Numbered from the stretch's first letter, positions 33,707-44,613 are shown. The stretch is 64,000 bases of DNA from Siphonodentalium dalli (GCA_032622095.1 CP136065.1:61735094-61799093), one strand, 5' to 3'. Notes: generated by a model not told the origin, from the sequence alone. A program made the numbers and translations.

Positions 33707-34569
33707 CACAGGGTTTCCTTGCCTGGACACCACATAAAAGAAAAAAGAAACTGAAATCTATAGTCGTGTCTTCTATGTTGGCAACCTTATGTTGGCTTTT
33801 CGTCGCCTGGTCAATGCACAGGATTGTCCTATTGAATGTGACCAACAGCGATTGTGTACAGACTGGAAATATATGCTGTAGACGGCTGTAGATGGCAAGG
33901 GGCAAATTCACACTATATATGAGACCTATTTTGACAAATTATTTATGGGGGGGAGGGGGGAGGCGGTATTTGGGATTGGGGGGGGGGGGGTGCTGACAGT
34001 TTGTGGGGGGGGGGAGAGGCAAAGGCCACTCCATAGTTATGCCCCTGGATCATTTCCAAAGGGAACTGTTTGTTAATTAATCTTGGCTCTTATACATCAG
34101 TACTGAGTACGAATCTAAAATGTCACCATTTGTGCCGTACGTCCGTACTGAGTATGGACCTACTTCTTTGCACTAGGAGGCAGCCAACATTAATAATGGG
34201 AACTCGGAAATGAGTGCAACCAAACAAGTGTATCTCGACGTTTATGACAACGTATTATGATGTTCTGAGATTGTGTATGAGAATAGCCTTTGGATGAAGT
34301 CTGTTGTATGGTTTTCGCGACTAATTATATTTTTCCCACTGAAAAATGGCAAGAACGTCAACTACCCAGCACACAATGTCGTGACGTCGTTCAGCAGTCA
34401 AGAGGTTAAGAAATTGTTAACCAGCCCCTTCAATCTTTCTATCACCATAGCTAGGGATGTAGGGTGGTATACGGAACTGCTTCGCAAGTACGCAGTCTGG
34501 CGAAAATACCTGTGTATCTAATTACCGTCGCTATAAATAACTTCTACTTGCAAAATATGCAGTATGATA

Positions 34570-34727
34570 TACAGTAATGAGTAACTTTTCAGGATTTAAT
34601 CGGAAATATGGCTTGTTGCCATTAATCGGAAAGCTCTCGGTGAGAGCCATATTTCCGTCTAAATCCTGAAAAGTTACCCATAATTCTGCTGTGGTTAAGA
34701 AGTCGATTACTTAGAGCATTACTGTAT
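34570..34727. mobile_element. Family B, internally deleted
   Basis: TACAGTAATG joins directly to AGTAACTTTTCAGGATTTAA (about 30 bp missing), then the hairpin and right arm to AGAGCATTACTGTA. Confidence 0.85.
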
Positions 34728-35070
34728 AGATTTACACGAGAGATATCTCCTTTATATCTGGCGCTTCAAATGGTGTTCTTGGAAATATGTACTTCTATTA
34801 TTCTTGCTGGTATTATTGTTCAATTATGGACTTCACATATGCTTTTAGTGTGTAATTAGTTGTTGAAATCTCTAATTTTGTAACATTGTGCAAAATTATC
34901 AATGTTACAGAAAATTTATTGCACTATTTTTAGCTATGTGGCAAATTCACCAATGTGTTGGAAGTCCAACAATCGCCTGAATGGCTGCATCACTTTGCTG
35001 ATAAATGTTGTTATTGGCTGACACTGATGAAATTCTTGCTTGTGGTAATGGAAAACCCACTCATTTTTTT

Positions 35071-35510
35071 CAGCCTGTCATTTGCAAAATGAGGTCCCCA
35101 GAGGGTGAATTTAGTGACGCTATCCCGCATAGTGGGCTAGCATCACTAAATTCGCCCTCTGGGGACCTCATTCTGCTTAGGCCTCATCTTCTCTGCAAAT
35201 TTTATTTATTATAAAATTTCTATAGAAACTTCTTCACATACTTTCTATTTCTTTTTGGTTTAGTTTCTCTCTATTCCCAAATTGGCAGATGATGCATTGC
35301 ATAATCGAGGTTCCCAATGGGTGTATATAACAATATTCACCATTTGGGAACTTCATTCTGAGTCTATGTCTCCCATAGCAGATGAGTCCTAAGCAGAATG
35401 AGGTCCTCAGATGGTGAATTTAGTGATGCTAGCTATGCAGGATAACGTCACTAAATTCACCCTCTGAGGACCTCGTTCTGCAAATGACAGGCACACTAAA
35501 CTCAGGCCTG
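35071..35510. mobile_element. Family A element, full length, best-preserved
   Basis: CAGCCTGTCATTTGC to GACAGGCACACTAAACTCAG then GCCTG. Left palindrome 35087-35178, right palindrome about 35393-35484; each has arms of ~45 bp (GAATGAGGTCC..., GGGTGAATTTAGTGA...), and the whole is an inverted repeat. The inner spacer contains TATAAAATTTCTATAGAAAC. There is no coding sequence. Confidence 0.92.
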
Positions 35511-35913
35511 GTCTCCTCAGGCAATGTTTGTCTCACGCATTCCCATACTTACTTACGTCAAACTCACTGTTGATGTTTTCCGATTGTGTCTTGCCAACAG
35601 CCATTCGGTACATTTCCATTCATTTCCTCCACCCATAGATGGAGGTGTTTACAGCAGAAAATTACTTAAAATAGCCCAATTGAACTTGTGATGTGTCTAA
35701 GAATGGTATCGGTAGTTACCAAAAGTGATAGAGATTAATTTTCTTTGGCTTGTCTGCCTTTGCTAATGACATTCATTCTACGATGAATTGTTGTTAAGTG
35801 TATTGGTGCCGACATACACTGACGTACACAGAAGTTTATGAGCCTAGTATATTGGTGCAGGTCGACCTGCGTGGAAGTTAAGTCTTTGTGGGATTGGTTC
35901 ATTTTGGTTCATA

Positions 35914-36022
35914 TACAGTAATGCCCTAAATAATCGACTCCTTAACCACAGCAGAATTATGGGTAACTTTTCAGGATTTAGTTGGAAATATGGCTTGTTG
36001 CCATTCATCGGAAAGCTCTCGG
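35914..36022. mobile_element. Family B, left half
   Basis: TACAGTAATGCCCTAAATAA to CATCGGAAAGCTCTCGG at the hairpin tip, then an abrupt change to family A sequence. Confidence 0.85.
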
Positions 36023-36173
36023 ACAATAGATACTTCCCAGAAAATGAGGCCTAAGCAGAATGAAGTCCCCAGAGGGTGAATTTAGTTATGCTAGCCCACT
36101 GTGGGATGGCGACACTAAATTCACCCTCTTGGGACCTCATTCTGCAAATGACAGACACACTATTTCAAGGCTT
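36023..36173. mobile_element. Family A, right half
   Basis: ACAATAGATACTTCCCAGAA and AATGAGGCCTAAGCAG, then the right palindrome and CTGCAAATGACAGACACACT ending ATTTCAAGGCTT. It begins exactly where the B half stops, at the same A position where a complete B is inserted at 57239. This suggests deletion of the right half of a nested B. Confidence 0.85.
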
Positions 36174-36234
36174 ACTGCCATTCATTTCTATAAAATATAT
36201 AGCATGACAGAGCACGAGAGTATTTTTGTCCTCT

Positions 36235-36680
36235 GACATTCCGTCTGACTATAGTATTGACCCTCGTCCGTGTGTGCGTCCATCCAGGACTTTGTTTGAG
36301 CATGTATTCTATTATTTTCTGGTCAATGTTTTTAGGCACATATATCAACCAGCATGGCAACCTGCGGTTTTTGAGTTAGGTCAGACTCATTTTGGTGGAG
36401 TTATTGCCCTGTTTCGACATAGAATCATACATCCTGGGATGCATTTTTTGTCTGAGCCTGTATTCCGTCATATTACAGTCAAATATTTTTAAACATGGTA
36501 CAGATGTCAACCAGCATGGGAACCTGCGCACCTTCGATTTTGAGTCGGAGTCATTTTGCCAGAGTTATTGCCATTTTTCAATTTAGAATCGAATATCCTG
36601 GGATGCATCTTTGTCCAAACTTGTATTCTTAGAATTTTGTTGATATTGTGCCCATTTGAAGTTATATTTTTGACTTTTAA
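36235..36680 (+). mobile_element. Family H-like element, partial
   Basis: TGACTATAGTATTGACCCTC then GTCCGTGTGTGCGTCCATCC. Units of about 155 bp follow, sharing GGAGTTATTGCCCTGTTTCG or GCCAGAGTTATTGCC, ATC(A/G)(A/T)...ATCCTGGGATGCAT and CAGCATGGCAACCTGCG. No terminal hairpins are identified. Confidence 0.55.
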
Positions 36681-36749
36681 GAGTTTTTTCAGAATTGGTT
36701 ATTTGTATGCAGCTCAGTTATAAGACGATGCACAAGTATTTATTCCATA

Positions 36750-36954
36750 TACAGTAATGACCTAATGAATCGACTGCTTAACCACAGCAGAATTATGGGT
36801 AACTTTTCAGGATTTAGTCGGAAATATGGCTTGTTGCCATTCATCGGAAAGCATTCCGATGAATGGCAACAAGCCATATTTCCGACTAAATCCTGAAAAG
36901 TTACCCATAATTCTGCTGTGGTTAAGCAGTCGATTAATTAGGGCATTACTGTAA
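36750..36954. mobile_element. Family B hairpin MITE, complete
   Basis: TACAGTAATGACCTAATGAA to TTAGGGCATTACTGTA with nearly perfect ~100-bp arms meeting at TCGGAAAGCATTCCGA. TA lies on both sides. Confidence 0.92.
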
Positions 36955-37074
36955 TATACTTCTATAAAGCCTCCACTCCAAATGAAGCCACCATGTTGGG
37001 GGACTCTGTGGCTGAGCGGCCTTTTATCTTTATTTGTAGGGATCTGATAATATAAGCAGACAACAGGCAGATAT

Positions 37075-37270
37075 GCATCCTTTCATTCGGCAAAAAACCA
37101 TGGCCGCCAGTGGCCATTTTCGAATTTACTCTTTGCATCATTAAATCCTTTGGCACACCCTACAGACCACATCCCTGATCCGATCATTATGAAACTTGTC
37201 ATGAATGTTGATAATGACATGTAGATGGGAACGAGTCATTTTGGGGGTCATTCAGCCCAAAAAATCTTGT
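37075..37270 (+). repeat. Dispersed ~160-bp monomer, second locus
   Basis: GGCCGCCAGTGGCCATTTTC, CACACCCTACAGACCAC, CGATCATTATGAAACTTGTC, GATAATGACATGTAGATGGG and AACGAGTCATTTTGGG. It is the same monomer as 8943-9130 with a different start point. Confidence 0.7.
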
Positions 37271-37279
37271 CTAACTTAG

Positions 37280-39149
37280 ACATTTCAATTAGCACCTTTC
37301 CTAATTCCTCCATTTACTGTCAACCATTAAATTATTCCCCTACCTAAGTTGAGCTACAGTGTCATTGACACTTTCATTACTTGGTGGTGTTTTCTCACGT
37401 TTGTTCTGTCGTATCTCGCAATAGCCTTGTTATTTAGTCTGATATTTGTTTATGAGGGACGTCCCACCTCACATCTGAAGCACCATTATTATTTATATAG
37501 TACTTGCCTGTTGTCTATCATATTCTCCGTTTGATCAACAAATCTTGTAATTACTCCTTCACTGACGTCAATTCTCATCACATGCTTTCCGACTGGATAG
37601 TGCGTAAATCACCGCAAGTCCACTCTACCCTATAAATAATGCACAGAATAGTGTCTGTGTGTTCTGGCTTATTAGGTCTCGTAATGTTTTTACCAACTTT
37701 ACTCATCCATTTCTACGTTTGTTCCAATAAATAAAATATTGGTAACCCACGTTTCAGTAATGAACGTATAGGGATAGGCATATAGGCCTTTAAGACACCT
37801 TAATGGGAATGTGTTTTTTCTGTATGATGTCATCAGACCAATGCGACGCAGTTAAATAGACAGACATGGTTTTATATTTAAATCACTTTCCTTTACCTCG
37901 TTAACTTGAACAGTAGTCAAACATTTCTCAAAGAAAGCTATAGTTTCCCAATTGAAATGAACTCAGGTTGAAATAATCTCCATAGTTTATAAGGATTGCT
38001 TTTAATAGGAGATTTTATTCACAATTAACAAATATGATTCTTTAAATAACTTTCATCTACATCGGGACCTTGAAGATTTTTCAAATTTTTCCTCATGAAC
38101 ACATTCTTGATGCTGAAACTATAAGGATTGATTTTGTGTTGAAATTCTGGTACCTTATTGTTGGAATGAGATATTCTGTTGACTTTTTGTTTGGATAATA
38201 TTGTGCATCATTCTTAATATTCTTAAGCTGGAGTAACAATCTTCGTTCTTCTTGACGTTATTCGTAAGCTGAAATCGAACATTCTTCGTTCTTCTTGACA
38301 TTATTTGTATATTGGACATTACCATGGTGCAAGTTCTACAATGGTTTGGCTTGTAAGTTCTGTTGTAATTGATCACATGCACACGTGTTATTCTTTCAGC
38401 CATCCAGGTATCCGTTTAGCATTATTCAGATTATGTTTTGTTTTGGTCACAAGGCTATCAACACTTTTTGTCATAATTCTATTATTTTTTTTACACATTT
38501 TCTCACTCTTCTCCACTTGAGTGGAGCTTTACTTGATTAACCTTGTTATATCAGCGCGTTCATTGAATCATTGGGGGAAAAACCGAATCATCTTATCGGA
38601 TATATGACAACAATGCCTGATGATTTGTTTTTTTTTATATAAATGTTTTAATGACCCATAACTGTCACAACAAGTAATTATAATATTCTGTTACAATTTT
38701 TGCATTATATTATCAATTATACAAAGCCACAGTTTATATGTTCAACGTTGGGTCAATTGTATGTAAAAGACAAAAAGGTGAAGAGAGAGCAATGAAAGAG
38801 AACAAAAAATAGTCATTATTATTATAAAAAAATGAAAAGCTGAACTACTAAGGCTTAAATTTCTGCAAGCAGAATTTTGATACTTACATAAATGATTCAT
38901 GTCATTTATCACATGAACATTCCATTTGAAAATTAAATTTGCTGAAAAATAGAAGAGAATAATTGATAAAAAAAATCTTGTCTTCTGTCTCACCTAAATC
39001 AATTCAGCTGTTGGGCTTCATTTAGGAGAAGAACTGTAAAAAATCACTTTCTCCGCAAGAAAGTTATAAATAATTTTTTTTATTTGCCATATCTTCAACA
39101 TTTCTCAACCAATTTGAAATATTCTTTCAGGAGGAACATTCAGCAATTC
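37280..39149. other. Intergenic, AT-rich, nothing firm
   Basis: No repeat family of the window is recognised. At about 38235-38310 a ~48-bp segment with TTCGTTCTTCTTGACATTAT is duplicated in tandem. The block 38505-38620 (CCACTTGAGTGGAGC, TTCATTGAATCAT) resembles 613-720 loosely. Frames of 60-83 codons are unremarkable. Confidence 0.4.
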
Positions 39150-39800
39150 CTGCAGATACGTGACAGTTAAAATAATTATCATCGAAACAAAAACTAAATT
39201 TGGCCATTTTTTTACACCCCCCCCCCCCCCCCGCTTCGCTGAGCAAGCAGCCCTTGCTCCAAACTTGGCTCATATGTTCGCCTCAGTATTTTTAACAAAA
39301 CCGCATATGAAAAACCGACATACATTTATTCGTTTTGAAAGAGATACAGCTTCAAGACAATCTAGCCCAAAATTTCAATGTTAAAGGCAAAATAAGATTA
39401 TTTTTTTTACGAATCTATACTCGCCATCTCTTCGAGGCTTTATATTCTGAGTTTGGTGATTATCGAAGCAAAAAATAAATTGGGCACCTTTTTGACACCT
39501 TCGCCCTGATGATGTCCCTGAAGTTACATCGACAACACGCCTTATTCTTAACAAAACAGCATATGAAACACTGACATACATTTATTCATTTGAAGGAGAT
39601 GCGGCTTCAACACACTCTAGCCCAAAATTCAATGTTTAAGGTCACCTAACGCTGCTATTTTCATCCGATTCAAGATACTCTGTAATTGACACATCTTAGA
39701 GACTATATTTATGAGTTTGGTGCAAATAGATGCAAAACAAAATTTGAAAAAAATTGTCCCCACCCCAACCCCTGAAATGTAAGTACATCCCTGTCCAAAA
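39150..39800 (+). repeat. Degenerate tandem array, ~270-bp period
   Basis: Three units recur with ATTATC(A)TCGAA(A/G)CAAAAA, TTTTTTACACC or TTTGACACC, AACAAAAC(C/A)GCATATGAAA, GACATACATTTATTC and TCTAGCCCAAAATT at about 39170, 39455 and 39720. A C-run of about 14 bases lies at 39219-39232. No function is inferred. Confidence 0.65.
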
Positions 39801-40313
39801 GTTTTTTGGCGTAGCAAGTTGCTAACCAGTAACTGCATAGAAGCTGTCAAATCTGGATACCTTGCATACCATAGGCGGACACTGGATCTGAAATAAATTG
39901 AGTTTTGTGAACCATAGGCTACAACTCTATAGGAAAAGGGTGGACATCATTTTTTTGTATGGAACCAATAGGGCATAATGAAATGTACCGAAGGTCCAAA
40001 TTTTGAGTCTCTGCTGCTCATACTTTTCGAGCTAAGGCAACCCTCTTTTTTACACATAAAGTGAGATAACTCGAAGTCAATCATAGACAAAATCCTATAT
40101 TATTTTGCTGGAACTATTATAGGTCTATATACACACTGAATTCCAGCTCTCTAACCCTTATACTTCCTGAGATAGAAGCGTTCCAAAATTGCTAAGAATA
40201 GAGAAAAATAAAAATATGAAAAACAATATACTTCCACAGCTGACTTCCATATTAAAAATATGGAAGTATAAAAGCAAAAACGAACAAAAACCTAGTCTAA
40301 GGCTGGTCCCTGG

Positions 40314-40540
40314 CAAGCCTTGAAATAGTGTGCCTGTCATTTGCAGAATGAGGTCCCCAGAGGGTGAATTTAGTGATGCTACCCCGCATAGCGGGCTAGC
40401 ATCACCAAATTCACCCTCTGGGGACCCCATTCTGCTTAAACCTCAGCAGAATGAGGTTCCCAGAGGGTGAATTTGGTGATGCTAGCCCACTATGCGGGGT
40501 AGCATCACTAAATTCACCCTCTGGGAACCTCTGGGAACCT
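40314..40540. mobile_element. Family A with spacer deleted
   Basis: CAAGCCTTGAAATAGTGTGC and the left palindrome are joined by only CTTAAACCTCAG to the right palindrome, so the ~220-bp spacer is missing. The final CTGGGAACCT is doubled before it meets a B half at 40541. Confidence 0.85.
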
Positions 40541-40636
40541 CGAGAGCTTTCCGATGAATGGCAACAAGCCATATTTCGGACTAAATCCTGAAAAGTTACC
40601 CATAATTCTGCTGTGGTTAAATAGTCGATTACTTAG

Positions 40637-41087
40637 GGTTACACTGGTGTAAATAAGGTTCCGAGTGACATCTAGCGGATGGGGGAGGAATATATAGGAG
40701 AGAATAAAATAGACACTGGGCCCTGATTGGTCAATAGCCTTGTGTGCTTTTCACATAAAAAAATCATCACACCTCTTCCCTATGATTTCCCATAGGTAAA
40801 ATAACCATTGGCACAGGAATTAACCCTTTGTAGTGAAGTTTGAATTTTTTGGTGTGGTCTAAAATATGACTGTATTTTTGTATGCGGTTCTGACACTAGT
40901 TACGAAAACATAAGATTTAAAGGCGAATTCCCTGCTAGACAGACATGATTTTTTTGTGTAAAAAGTTTCCCAAAATGTCAATTTTTCAGATTTAAAGAAA
41001 ATTTTGGACCCAACATTTATATTGCCAACACTATACGCTAAAACGTTAGCACTGAGGCCTATGGAAAACATTTACACCAGTGTAACC
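40637..41087. mobile_element. Family E, copy 1 (451 bp)
   Basis: Inverted ends GGTTACACTGGTGTAAAT and its exact inverse. The interior contains GACATCTAGCGGATG, TTGGTCAATAGCC and TTTGGTGTGGTC. It differs from 41990-42440 at one position that I can find (GATGGGGGAG versus GATGCGGGAG). No transposase frame; the 70-codon minus-strand frame is identical in both copies only because the DNA is. Confidence 0.92.
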
Positions 41088-41989
41088 TAAAGGGAAAAAA
41101 TAGCTTTTTATCATTTTTGATTCCTGGGAGTCACTTTAAAGCATTTTAATGCATTTTACAGAGCCTGGTCTTTCAGTCCAATGAATATCTCATGCTTGAT
41201 GTGGCTATTCTTGCTGCTGATGCCTTCTTTCACTTACATCAGCCAAAATAATAGTAAGATTTTTCATAAAAAATGCCAATTTTTCAAGGTATTTTCAAAA
41301 AATTTCAAGGTGGTAATAGTCACATGATAATGCAAATGACCCATAACATGGGCATGTCAACGGCACATATATCAATTGTTATAAGAACCTAATTTAACAA
41401 GTATTTTGGATTTTATAGCCAGTGATATACAGATATATATCATAAACGTGTGTCATTTCCACTGGTGGGTATGGTCATTTGAAGGTTAATAGCACTAAAA
41501 CTTGGACACATTTAAGAAAATGCTTCAGCAATTCAAAGAGAGCATATCTTTATTCAACTAATTCAATATACACCCACATCCAGTTATCTTGGATCACCCT
41601 TGCAGACCTGAAAATGTCATATTTTATTCTTCAATGTGCTGATAAAGTCATGCGCTTGATGCTCAGCTGATCAGATCTGGACTCAATGACCTCACATCAC
41701 CAGAAGTTCTCTCATGGAAAGAATATTGAACAGTCTTCCATAGCTGATCCAAGTTTGCAACACCAGACCCCTAAAACTGAGTGAAAATGGGGCCTGAACA
41801 TGACTGGTGGTGGAAAATTGTGCTTTTTTGATGAATAATTTGTTAAAGGGGGTGGGGTTAAATTGTGTGTGATAAATAAAGAACCACAGAAGTGATATTG
41901 TTTTTGAACACATTTTTTCCATTGATGGGCAATTCTGAAGAAATGTAGGGAGTTACAATTATTCCGCGAAAAAGCGGGCTATCGCTTTA
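41088..41989. other. 902-bp segment between two E copies
   Basis: Single-copy within this window. It begins TAAAGGGAAAAAATAGC and ends GCGGGCTATCGCTTTA, so TAAAG and CTTTA face each other across it. No recognised gene or known repeat; short frames only. It includes GATAAATAAAGAACC and a hairpin CCGCGAAAAAGCGG near the right edge. It may be cargo, an unrelated older element, or sequence brought in by recombination. Confidence 0.6.
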
Positions 41990-42440
41990 GGTTACACTGG
42001 TGTAAATAAGGTTCCGAGTGACATCTAGCGGATGCGGGAGGAATATATAGGAGAGAATAAAATAGACACTGGGCCCTGATTGGTCAATAGCCTTGTGTGC
42101 TTTTCACATAAAAAAATCATCACACCTCTTCCCTATGATTTCCCATAGGTAAAATAACCATTGGCACAGGAATTAACCCTTTGTAGTGAAGTTTGAATTT
42201 TTTGGTGTGGTCTAAAATATGACTGTATTTTTGTATGCGGTTCTGACACTAGTTACGAAAACATAAGATTTAAAGGCGAATTCCCTGCTAGACAGACATG
42301 ATTTTTTTGTGTAAAAAGTTTCCCAAAATGTCAATTTTTCAGATTTAAAGAAAATTTTGGACCCAACATTTATATTGCCAACACTATACGCTAAAACGTT
42401 AGCACTGAGGCCTATGGAAAACATTTACACCAGTGTAACC
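41990..42440. mobile_element. Family E, copy 2 (451 bp)
   Basis: Same length, orientation and ends as 40637-41087. Its right flank TTAG matches the left flank of copy 1, but its own left flank (GCTTTA) and the right flank of copy 1 (TAAAGG) do not form a duplication. Confidence 0.92.
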
Positions 42441-42629
42441 TTAGGGCATTACTGTAGATGGTAACTTTATCTGGAGAGTAGGTTTCATGCAAGAGGCGCT
42501 GTTTACCTCAGGTGACTAATAATTATTTTAAATTACTTCACACGATTTTTCTGCATGTCGTGTTTGTCACCTGTCATTTTTGAAGGGGAAACCCCTAGTG
42601 TACTTATATTATCTGTCATCTGCTTATTT

Positions 42630-42712
42630 GTCCTGAAAATCCCTCTTGATGAATAATAGACCAATCCAATGTATACGTTTAAAACTGATGGAAGAATCCA
42701 TTTAGTATGGAC
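42630..42712. mobile_element. Family J right end
   Basis: TCCTGAAAATCCCTCTTGAT, GAATAATAGACCAATCCAAT and AGAATCCATTTAGTATGG. The terminal TTAA is lost. It lies ~65 bp upstream of the exon at 42778, within the presumed intron. Confidence 0.7.
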
Positions 42713-42777
42713 CATTTTGACCAGGGGTGGTTGTTAATTTCTGATTTAATAGCTGATTCTGTTCTTTTTTCTTTCAG

Positions 42778-42965
42778 TGCAAAACAGAAGGAGTTAAAGA
42801 GAGCCAGGACGGCACCATCGATCATCGTACCAAAGAATATAATCAACGAGTGTTACAACGTGACAGCCAATCATGAAGTGGCTAAAAAGACAGACAAGAG
42901 TAACTCCATGCTTATATCAACAAAAACGGGCAAGGACAAACCAGTCAAAACAAGCCCAATATTTG
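42778..42965 (+). CDS. Internal exon of an unidentified gene (62 complete codons)
   Basis: An acceptor with a long pyrimidine tract (GTTCTTTTTTCTTTCAG) precedes it and ATTTG|GTAAGT follows. The reading frame enters with two bases owed from an upstream exon and leaves after the first base of a codon (phase 1). The peptide starts AKQKELKRARTAPSIIVPKN and ends GKDKPVKTSPIF: hydrophilic, Lys-rich, with several Ser/Thr-Pro pairs, no transmembrane segment. I do not recognise the family. Its exit phase equals the entry phase of a possible exon starting at 44603 and the exit phases of the exons ending at 44722 and 63372, so all may feed one downstream exon. No other exon with a matching upstream junction was found. 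Confidence 0.6.
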
Positions 42966-43011
42966 GTAAGTTATTAAAATCGGGTTTAGGCACCTGCTGA
43001 TTGAAATATCT

Positions 43012-43454
43012 GCAAGCCTGGATCTGTCATGTGCAGAATGAGGCCCCCAGAGGGTGAATTTAGTGATGCTATCACGCATAACATCACCAAATTCACCCTC
43101 TGGGAACTCATTCTCCATGGCCTCATCTGCTATGGGAAACATAGACTCAGATTGAAGTTCCCAAATGGTGATTATTGTGATGTACTCCCATTTGGAACCT
43201 CGATTATGCAATGTGTTCTCTGCCAATTTGGGGATATAGAGAAACTAAATTAAAAAAGAAATAGAATTGATGCGAAGAAGTTTCTATAGAAATTTGATAA
43301 TAAAGAAACTTTCCAAAGAAGATGAGGCCTAAGCAGAATGAGGTCCTCTGAAGGTGAATTTAGTGATGCTAGCCTGCTATGCGGGATAGTGTAACTAAAT
43401 TCACCCTCTGGGGACCTCATTCTGCAAATGACAGGCACCTTATTCTCAGGCCTG
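43012..43454. mobile_element. Family A element, full length, in the intron after 42965
   Basis: GCAAGCCTGGATCTG and CATGTGCAGAATGAGGCCCC open it; the right palindrome ends CTGCAAATGACAGGCACC and TATTCTCAGGCCTG. The inner spacer is of the GATATAGAGAAACTAAAT type. It is immediately followed by a second A. Confidence 0.88.
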
Positions 43455-43830
43455 TATATAGTGTGTCTGACATTTGTAGCATCACCAAATTCACTCTTGT
43501 GGGACCTCATTCTGCTTAGGCCTCAACTACTATAGGAGACCTAGAATCAGACTGAAGTTCCCCAGTTGAAGTTGGTGATGTTCACCCATTGGTCACCTCG
43601 ATTATGCAATTTATCTATTGCAAATTAGGGGATATAGAAACTGAACAGAAAGGAAAAAGTAACTAAAAACAATGTAAATTCAAGACTATAAATACTTCCA
43701 AGAAGATGAGGCCTAAGCAGAGTGAGGTCCCCAGAGTGTGAATTTGGCGTTGCTAGCCTGCTGTACGGGATACTAAATTCACCATCTGGGGACCTCATTG
43801 TGCAAATGTTAGACACACTACCTGGTCAGT
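43449..43830. mobile_element. Family A element, left palindrome reduced
   Basis: GGCCTGTATATAGTGTGTCT then GACATTTGTAGCATCACC, where most of the first palindrome is deleted; the spacer and right palindrome are present to GCAAATGTTAGACACACTAC. It is head to tail with the preceding A, sharing GGCCTG. Confidence 0.82.
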
Positions 43831-43849
43831 GAAAATTGAAACATGGGGT

Positions 43850-44207
43850 AAATAAACTGGTAACAATGTTTCTTCAGAATCCATGTTCGTGACTGACAAC
43901 TGCCCAACGCAACTGGTTCACTATTTCATATCTACCCCGATGTTCTATTGGATTTCCGGGCTTCTCATGAGATCTGGTTAATAAACTGGTAACAATGTTT
44001 CTACAGAGAATCCATATTCACGACTGATCACTGCCCATTGCGATTGGTTCACTGGCCCATATAGATTGCTATCTATACCCCGATGTTCTATTAACTGGTA
44101 ACAATGTTTCTACAGAATCCCTGTTCGCGACTGATCATGCACTGCCCAACGCGACTGGTTCACTGGCCCATATAGATTGCTATCTACCCCGATGTTCTAT
44201 TGGACTT
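43850..44207 (+). repeat. Three tandem copies, ~113-129 bp
   Basis: Units start at about 43850, 43979 and 44092 with AACTGGTAACAATGTTTCT. Each has CA(G)AATCC(A/C)T(G/A)TTC, GACTG(A)...CTGCCCA, GGTTCACT and CCCCGATGTTCTATT. The second and third share GGCCCATATAGATTGCTATC. Confidence 0.88.
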
Positions 44208-44509
44208 GTTATTGGAGAAGTTATTGATGTGCTCGTATTATGACATCTTATGGCTGCCAATCTGTGGAAACTCATTAGATAATCTAACCCTGCAAGAATG
44301 GAAATCTCATTAGATAATATAAACCTATAACAATAGGCTTATCATGTAATTGAAAGGAAGCGCTCCTAATTTATGTCCTAATCCCACCACAAGGATAATA
44401 AACCGACCAAAAATAGCAACAATCTGAACCATTTCATTTTGACATTCAATAATTTTCTAGAGAGTGAATTCTAGAGAGTGAAATTTTGTTGTTGTTTGTC
44501 TATGTGTGC

Positions 44510-44602
44510 TGTTGGACGTCATGTAATTGGTTTCTTGCGTTAATTGTGGACGTCAATTGGAGTTTAATGTTTTTGATTCGGAGGCCAATTGTTTTTTTTT
44601 AG
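44510..44602 (+). promoter_or_regulatory. Candidate upstream region of the exon at 44614
   Basis: Two GGACGTCA motifs (ACGTCA at 44516-44521 and 44550-44555), each next to an ATTGG (inverted CCAAT core), lie 60-100 bp before the ATG. The region is free of the window's repeats. The same stretch ends in a pyrimidine run and TAG (44591-44602) that could instead be a splice acceptor, so promoter and acceptor readings compete. Confidence 0.35.
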
Positions 44603-44613
44603 TATTAATAACG

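Larger units (their letters stand above)
40541..42456. mobile_element. Family B right half, split by the E composite
   Basis: CGAGAGCTTTCCGATGAATG to GTCGATTACTTAG (40636), interrupted by 40637-42440, then TTAGGGCATTACTGTA at 42441-42456. TTAG is present on both sides of the insert as a 4-bp duplication. Confidence 0.88.

Noticed and set aside
33694-33891. 65-codon frame with a basic start and a hydrophobic segment
   Set aside because: Its ATG falls in a family C fragment and it has no similarity that I recognise, no donor and no promoter context; an equally long frame runs on the opposite strand.
40859-42424. Identical 70-codon minus-strand frames in two places
   Set aside because: They lie in the two E copies and are identical only because the DNA is; the older E copy does not preserve the frame.
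40637-42440. LTR retrotransposon (451-bp direct repeats as LTRs)
   Set aside because: The repeats have inverted ends GGTTACAC/GTGTAACC, not TG...CA; there is no primer-binding site or polypurine tract, the 902-bp interior has no gag/pol, and a solo copy has its own 4-bp duplication.
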